64,000 bases of DNA, taken from Motacilla alba alba (taxonomy: Eukaryota; Chordata; Aves; Passeriformes; Motacillidae). Below, piece by piece: positions 57,301 to 64,000 of the stretch. The DNA is taken from positions 620,001-684,000 of the forward strand of contig NC_052033.1 in the NCBI RefSeq assembly GCF_015832195.1. Reading direction: 5' to 3'. Position 1 is the stretch's first letter, and each line of letters opens with the position of its first letter. The notes beneath the pieces are model-generated. The model was not told the DNA's origin. It did no database searches and saw nothing but the letters and a program-made list of their open reading frames with translations. A program made the translations under genes and the position numbers.

Positions 57301-60300
57301 CCACGCACTTCTGTCTGCGGTGCTGAGCCAGCGCGGTGACAGTTTCACACCCTTCAGGTCAGCCCCATTTCCTGGGGCCCTGTGCTGTGGGGGTGTCTCC
57401 CCCACCAAGAGCGGTGACAGTTTGTCTGCCTCCATCTTTATTTCCGGAGGCTGCGGCTGCTTGGGAGTGTCTTGAGAAAGTTTCATACAAGCTGCACAGT
57501 GTTCCCAGGGCAGCACCGGGTGCTGCCAGCACAGTGCCCTGGTACCAGGGCAAGGCATTTGCTACCAGCCTCGGGCTTCCCTCTTGCAAATTTAGTGTTA
57601 AATTAGAGCCCTTCCTGCCAGCAAGGCTCATCCCTCCTTGTAAAACCTGGGAGAGCCTCCCAGGGCTTGGTTTCAGAGTGTAACAGGGAGCAGTTCCCCC
57701 AGCATTAGGAGCGTTGCGCTGAGGTAGCTGGAGTTTAATTAGGAAATGAATTAAATTTCCTCTCAAGGCAGCTGCATGAAAAGCAGCTCCAGTCAAACAG
57801 GACGTGACAGGGATGCTGCAAGGAGGCTGCTTTGCATCCCCTTTGTATGAAGCCCGAATGTGTGCGCCAGATTTTGGGACCCGTGTGAATTTGCTGGCTC
57901 AGGCATCCTCAGAGCTCTTGTGTTTCTCTTTGAGTAACTGGGAATGTTGCTGCCTCCAGCAGGCTTGATGCTGCTTGTAGGGCTGCAGGGAATTTCCTGG
58001 GACTTGAGGCTTCAAAAGCTGTCCTGAAATTGCTATTGAGTGGCTGGGAAATGGGGAGTGAGTCGTGACATGTGTGCAGCTGGGGTCCCCACAATCCCAG
58101 GATTGCTGGTCCTGCCAGGTGGCTGAAGGTGCTGCGGAGGGAGAGGCATCTGGGTGTGCCCCAAATCCTGTTTCAGAGTAGGAACAGCAGTGCGGTGCTG
58201 CAGAAGTCCTCATCCCAAGTGGGCATCTCTGCAGACAGAGACCTCTCTGCCTTCCTTGGGTGTAGAGGAGAGGAGTGGCGTGGGATGCCTCTGCAGGGGA
58301 CTGATTCCAGCTTCCCCCGCTGCCCTCCCTAACAGAGGTTGTAATTGCTTGTAACAAGGTTCTGCCAGCTAATCCCAGCGTGGCAGGAGAGCTGCTGGCC
58401 TTGCAGGACAGGATGTAGCAGCTTAGAGAAATTAGGGGTACTTCCACTGCCCAACTCCCAGCTCCATGGCTACGGGTCATCTTGGGTTGTTGGCCCCAAA
58501 CCCTCTTGCCTCACGTCACTCACCTCAAAGGGGACTTTGGGGCCGAAAGGATGCCCTGCCATGGGGTGCTCACCCCATGGATGGGCAGGATAAGGCTGCT
58601 GGAGGATCAGATGCATTTGTTTTCCTCTCTGGATGGCAGAATGATGGCTGCCGGCAGGGTTTCTGTGACTTGGGGAGGGCGCAGGCAGCCTGGTACGGTG
58701 GGCTGGAGGAGCTGCCAGCTGCTGGTGGGGGGATGCTAGGGGGCCGGGTCATGGCTTGGCCAGGCTGTCCTTGCATTGAGTGTTTCTGCCTTGGCCAGCT
58801 GCCTTTGCAGGATCAGTGCCTCCCTCACCGCCATGACCTGTCCCTGTGTCCTGAGACATCTGTCCACCCTACAGGACTTCCCATCCCCCCCAAAGATTCA
58901 TGACACCAGCATCTCAGGGAGCCCAGACTGCCAGGGCTTTGTTGGTATGGGTGGGAGCAAAGCCCTCCCTCCTCCTCCTCACCCAGGAGCGCTGCCAGCA
59001 CCGCTTGCTGGGTGCTCCCTCTGGCTTTGTCCTGAGCTATCGGCGTGGAGCAGCTCCACAGTCCTGCCAAGGGCACCCGCAGCATGGGTGCTCCAGAGCC
59101 TGAACCCTTTGCTCAGGGTTGAGCCAGGGCAGGGATCTGGGGAGGTGCTACCTTCATCCAGCAGCTCCTGCCTTTTGTCATTATTTTGGGTATTGTCTGT
59201 TCCCACCATTGCTTGGGATTTCTGCCTGGGTGGAGGATGTTATCACACCCCATGAACCTGCTGCCACCTGGGCATGGGGTGGGGATGGGAGGGCAGAAGG
59301 GGCGAAGTCGAGGGGGTCACAATCCTCCACTCAGCCAGGGAATCCACAGCTGGGCTGTTGCACTGGTCATGTGAGGCTGACACACGTGGAGACCAAGTTC
59401 TGCATGCCAGTGCTGGGGCATCTCGGGATCACCTTCACTCCTGGCAGATGTGCTGGGTGCTGCCTGCACCTCCCTTCCCAGGGCGTTGTCAGGTCATGCT
59501 GGGGTGGTGGCCGGCCTTGACCATGAAGGAAGGTGTTGTGCAAGAGCATGGGGCTCTGTTGGGGCTTTATCAGGGCTTTATTGCAGCATTGGGCTTAGCA
59601 ATTGTAAATGTGTCACCCCAGCCCATGTGGGATCCTGTGCCACACCAGTGTGTCAGATATGGGGTGTTAGCACCCCTGGACCCAGGTTTTCCCTGCTGCG
59701 GGCAAAGGTGATTTCATGTCACTCTTGTCAAGAGACAAGAGGTGCTGTGCAGGGGGTAAAGACCACTCTGGCACCGGTATGGGAGGTCAAATTCTTGCAG
59801 TGCCTGTCCTCAGTGATGCTATGGGTACCAACAGAGAAAAAATTGCCTTGGATGAAAGATTAAATAGTAGCCCCCTTGGTGAGGAATATTCCAGCTGTTT
59901 GAGTGAGCCTTGGCTGCTGGGAGAGCCCAACCAAAGCCCAGGTTCTGGTGGTCAAGGTGGGATCAAACCATTTTATATATAAATTGTAAAAGTGGTATTG
60001 GGTGCTAGGGTCAGAGCAGGTCTGACAGTGTGTCCTGCAGGTTTGTGTCACCTGGTTCCTCTGATGCTTCCTGGACATCCCACTCCCCGCTGGGTGAGTA
60101 AAGGCAGTTCCTGTGTGCCAGGCTCCCAGGGATGCTCCTGCTTCTACCTGCTGCTCACCGTGTGGGGAGCTTAAAGGGCACCAAGGGGGCCAAGTGAATT
60201 GCTGCCCCAGCAGGGTTCTGTGGCTCCAGGTACTGGTGGATCCACAGGTCAAGGTGAAACTGGGTGCAGATGAGCTGGGTGTTGCCTCCTGGAGAGGTGA

Positions 60301-63300
60301 ACGTCCCAGTCGCACCGCCTCAGTGGAGCTGGTTTCTGTTTTGCAATCTTGGAAGGTCATGCTGGGGCGTGGAGGTGCCTCAGCATTACAGCTGCTCCAT
60401 CTGGGTTCCAGCTGCCTGCCCAAGCCCTGTATGCCTCTTCCCTGCTGACAGTGGCTGTGGGGTGCTCTGGGGTGAGGCATCTCCCTGAGCCCATGGCTGG
60501 GTTTGCCATAGAGAGGGGCACTTGGCAGTGGGGTGATGCAGGGGACCTGTGCCAGCACTTGAGACCTTTCCAGTAGCCAAAGCTTCCCAAGTGGGATGGG
60601 GTGGAGTGGGGGTGCTTCCCAGCCACCTGGGCTATGTTTCCTCCTCCACCTTCATGACAGTTGCAGTCCTGATCCCAAAAGGAAGAGCGTGATCTGGGAA
60701 CACACACATAATAACAAGCTTCTTCAATGTTTCACTGCAATTAGTGTGTCCTGCACGTAATTAATTAATTAGAGCCCAGGATCATAGGGTGTTTGGCACC
60801 CTGCATCCTATCTTGACGTGTCAGTGCCCACAGATGGCCACCTCAAGATGGTGTCCCTGATACTCCAGCAGTTCTCTGGGGTTCCTGGTTCTTCCCTTGG
60901 TTGTTGGGGGTCCAGGAGCAGTTCACCCACAGATTGTTCCCATTGCAGGAGGAGCTAAGACCTCGGCTGTGCCACATGAAGAAGGGCCCTGATGGCTATG
61001 GCTTCAACCTGCACAGTGACAAGAGTCGCCCAGGGCAGTACGTGCGCGCCGTCGACCCCGGCTCGCCGGCTGAGGCAGCAGGGCTGGCCCCCCAGGACCG
61101 CATCATCGAGGTGTGCTGGGGTGAGGGAAGATCTGTGGGGTCTCTCTGGAAAGCTTGGCACTCCCTCACATCCTGGTGCCTGGGAGACAGCTGCCCTTAC
61201 CCAGGAAGGCACGTGGTGTCCCTGGTGCCACTGGTGACTCACGGCACAGCCGCCCAACCTGCACCAGCCTTCTGGTCCCCACCCACGGGTGCAGCACTGT
61301 GGAGGGCTGGGACTGAGCATTAATTAGCTGTCTGGGGGTTAATTAGCAATAGCACTGTCCCCAGGGATCCCCTGGGGTGGCGCAGGCTGGGGACAAGGCT
61401 CCCAAGTCCTGCTGTCAGGCGTGACCAGGGTGGGGATGAGCTCAGGTTTGTGCCACGTGGGATGATGATCCACGAGAGCAAGGACCAGCTGAGCCCCAGC
61501 CCTGCTGCTCACCCGGGTGTGGGGCTGCTGCCTCTTCTGGGGTGAAGCTTGTGGGGTTTCTGGAGGTTTTGTGCCAGCCCCTGGTCCATGTGCTGCTGGG
61601 AGGTCCCTGCCAGCTTTGCCCATTTGACCCCATGCCAATTACTCACAGGAAAATCTGCTTTTAATGAGGTTTTTCTGGCTTCACTGCTAATCCCTACAAG
61701 GCCACCAATGCCTGTGGGGGCTATGGGGTGGCCGTGCTGGGATTATGACTGGTACCAAGGCTGGTACCTGACCCCTCCGTGGTACTTCTGGGGGATGGAT
61801 GTCCCCCAGCTCCAGTGGTGATGTGGTACCCGCAGGTGAATGGTGTGTGCATGGAGGGCAAGCAGCACAGCGATGTGGTGGCAGCCATCAAGGCGAGTGG
61901 TGACGAGACCAGGCTGCTGGTGGTGGACATCCTCACAGATGAGTTCTTCAAGAAGTGCAAGGTGGTGCCCTCGGAGCAGCACCTGACAGGTGGGCTGGGG
62001 ACTGTGCTGCTGGGAGGGGTTTGTGCCACATCTGGTGACTCTGTGTCACCTTCTCACCGAACCTAAGGGTGCTGAGCCCTGGGAGGTGGCCTTATTACCT
62101 TGGGGCCAGGCAGAGCCACCTGGCTTTGGCGCCTCTCTGCTTGGCCAAGGGCCCCATGCAGGGCTGGTGGGGCTGACGTGGGCAGGTTTATGGCCCTGGG
62201 TTGCACTTTGGCAGGGTTTATGGCTTGGGGAGCGAACAGGCATCAGCTGCCCTTTGCTCTCCTCTGCTGTCACAGTGGTCCCCAGGAAGATGGGGAAGGG
62301 GTCTCACTGGGCTCCATATCATGGCTGCCATCATGGGGGTGTGTCTGGCAGCATTCCCCTGTGCCACGGGGCCTGCTGCAGCGGTTGGTTAAAAAATTCA
62401 GGACCTGGCCAGATCCTGGGCAGTGTTTTGTGAGCATTGGCCATGTACAGCCTTGGCTTGCCCTCCACTGGCAAGGGGACATAGCAAACACATCCTTACC
62501 CAATGACTGTGCCCTTATCCCACAGGTCCCCTGCCAGAACCAGTAGCCAATGGTGATGTAGGGAAGGTAAGAGCCTTGTCTTGATTTTAATTCTATCTAT
62601 GACCATCGCCAGTCAGGGACCCTCCTGTTCATGTCCCCTCTGCCCATGGGTGGATGATACCACCAGATACCGCAGTGGTCTCAGCCTGCCACACAGGAGC
62701 TGGTGCCACACTGGGAAGGGAACTGGTGTCCTCCAGGAAGGGAGATGCTTGTGGTGCTGAGTGTCATGGAGGTGGCTGTTTTCCTGCTCTCTTTTGCCTT
62801 CTGATGTTACAGGGCTGGAAGCCCTTGTGCTGCAGTAGGGAAGTAGCACCCAGGCCTGCAGTCACCCTCCTCCTCCTCCTCCCTCTAAAGCCAGGGCAGT
62901 CGGGCCGGGGTTTAATCCTTCCCCGCCCTGATGTGCGTGGAGCTTGCAGGGGATTACGTGCAGGAAGGACGGATTTCATGGCCCCCTGGGTGGGACTTGC
63001 AACTCTGGAGGCTGTTGTCAAGCCCCAGGGCTGGAGCTCACGCTCCCTTCCTGCTCCCCTCAGGAAAATGGCGGAGAGCCGCGGTCCCACTCGGTGTCCG
63101 AGAGCCCGTCCAGCCCCGCGCCGGCGGCCGTGTCCCCCAACTCCAGCGAGACCCACAGCGAGGTAGGGCTGGGAATGCTGGGGGGAGGTGGTGGCTGGAA
63201 AGCAAGATCTGGGCTGAGCCCCCACCATGGGGCTGTCCAGGGGACACACAGGGGGGCTGACACCATCTCTCAGCCCCAACCTCATGCACAGGAGGGTGAC

Positions 63301-63444
63301 AAACACCATTCAGCATCTGGCTCCCTCCTGGACCTTGACATCCCGCTGGCCGTGGCCAAGGAGCGGGCGCACCAGAAGCGCACCAGCAAGAGGGCCCCCC
63401 AGATGGACTGGAGCAAGAAAAATGAACTATTCAGCAACCTGTGA
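54318..63444 (+). CDS. NHERF1: NHERF1 / EBP50 scaffold protein
   Basis: NHERF1 (SLC9A3R1) is a two-PDZ scaffold under the apical membrane. It ties transporters and receptors (NHE3, CFTR, beta2-adrenergic receptor) to ezrin-radixin-moesin and actin. Six exons: 54318-54710, 60949-61110, 61836-61989, 62526-62566, 63064-63162 and 63292-63444. They sum to 1002 bp, 333 aa (human 358). PDZ1 covers about 10-90 with the ligand loop GYGF at 20-23. PDZ2 starts near 136 with GYGF at 147-150 and the conserved GVCMEGKQH block. A Ser/Pro-rich linker follows. The C-terminal ezrin-binding segment is [11 protein letters not shown], whose FSNL end is also the autoinhibitory PDZ2 ligand. The linkers are shorter than in human, which accounts for the smaller size. 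The start was chosen at the first ATG of the CpG-rich exon 1, in a CCGCCATGA context. Intron 1 is 6.2 kb and holds the hairpin repeats. Confidence 0.96.
56241..56581. repeat. Inverted repeat: two 112-bp arms around a 117-bp loop
   Basis: The left arm 56241-56352 and the right arm 56470-56581 are reverse complements, with two mismatches by my count. The arms start with TGCCCTGAGCCTGCTCCCCA and its complement. The RNA or single strand could fold into a long hairpin. Confidence 0.92.
57630..57752. repeat. Inverted copy of the hairpin loop region
   Basis: This 123-bp stretch is the reverse complement of 56341-56463 (the hairpin loop plus the innermost 12 bp of the left arm), with about two mismatches. 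It lies 1.2 kb downstream in the same intron. Confidence 0.9.
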
Positions 63445-64000
63445 AGGCCCTGAGGCAGGGTGGGTGTCTTCTAGCCCCCCCAGCCCCATACCCACCTCTC
63501 CTGCACTTCTCTCCTCCCTGCCATGGGCTCCTGGTCAAGATGTGGGGCTGCTCCCTACCACCCTGACCCAAGTGCTAGGCTTTGGTGGCCAGTGAGCATC
63601 CCTGCAGAGGGGTTCTGGGCTGGGGGTTCTGGGGGGGTGCCCCTTCCTGAAAGCTCATCCCCAGGATGCTCCTCCAGCCCTGCCTTGAAGCCCTGCACAC
63701 CTTGGTAGGCACAAGCAGGGTTTGGGAGGGATCAAGGATTTGGGTGGCCTGATGCCTAACACTCCTGGTCCCCACTGTTCCCTGTTTTTTCCCCCACCCC
63801 AAACCTCATCTCCATTTGAGATCCCCCTGCAAATTACCCTTTAACTATAAAACCTGAGGCTTTTAGTGACTTCTCCCAAACCCCACCTGCCCAGCCATTG
63901 ACCACAGCCAGGGTATTTGACCCTGGCCTGGCAAGCTCCGTCCACAATGACCCTGTCCCTTTGCCTCTTCAGCTGCAAGGAGGGGTATGGGTGCCCAGCA
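63445..64000 (+). other. NHERF1: NHERF1 3' UTR (continues past the window)
   Basis: Sequence after the NHERF1 stop codon. I see no canonical AATAAA before the window edge (TATAAA at about 63845 is only a weak variant), so the transcript probably runs past 64000. Confidence 0.5.

Larger units (their letters stand above)
54711..60948 (+). other. NHERF1: Intron 1 of NHERF1 (6.2 kb)
   Basis: The intron runs from the GTAAATGAG donor to the CATTGCAG acceptor. Its only clear structures are the inverted repeats at 56241-56581 and 57630-57752. I see no CR1, no supported exon and no RNA gene. Confidence 0.8.

Overview
This is vertebrate nuclear DNA, most likely from a bird and probably a neoavian or passerine. 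The support is short spliced genes with GT-AG introns, four avian-type CR1 LINE tails, a CpG-island-like GC-rich stretch at most first exons, and proteins very close to human XYLT2, RAB37 and NHERF1. All exon boundaries were read by eye from splice signals and conserved protein sequence. For each complete gene the summed exons give a whole number of codons, which is a useful internal check.

Layout. (1) 1-2.8 kb, minus strand: the 5' part of a small single-pass membrane protein gene that runs off the left edge and that I do not recognise. (2) 5.2-16.2 kb, minus strand: complete XYLT2 (11 coding exons, 858 aa), a type II Golgi enzyme that starts glycosaminoglycan chains. (3) 16.3-18.56 kb: a 2.2-kb GAGTGT-type minisatellite against the XYLT2 promoter, followed by CR1 fragments and a probable solo LTR (18.6-20.7 kb). 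(4) 21.4-30.7 kb, minus strand: a CD300/CMRF35-like immune-receptor cluster. It holds an inhibitory receptor with six tail tyrosines (A), a near-tailless receptor (B), a dead copy (psi-C) and a receptor with a lysine in its membrane segment (D). (5) 31-36 kb: intergenic. (6) 36.5-51.5 kb, plus strand: RAB37, with two alternative sets of first and P-loop exons. (7) 54.3-63.4 kb, plus strand: NHERF1 (SLC9A3R1), six exons, 333 aa, reaching its stop codon inside the window.

CD300, RAB37 and NHERF1 are also neighbours in mammals, so the right two thirds is a conserved block. XYLT2 is far from this block on human chromosome 17, so the repeat-rich 16.3-21.4 kb interval is the candidate rearrangement junction.

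The most unusual material is: the recently homogenised, chimeric CD300-like genes; the duplicated P-loop exon of RAB37; a 3 x 23-bp octamer-containing repeat in the NHERF1 promoter; a near-perfect 112-bp-arm hairpin in NHERF1 intron 1 whose loop recurs inverted 1.2 kb away; and the polar minisatellite next to XYLT2. I found no bacterial-type system, CRISPR array or convincing RNA gene.
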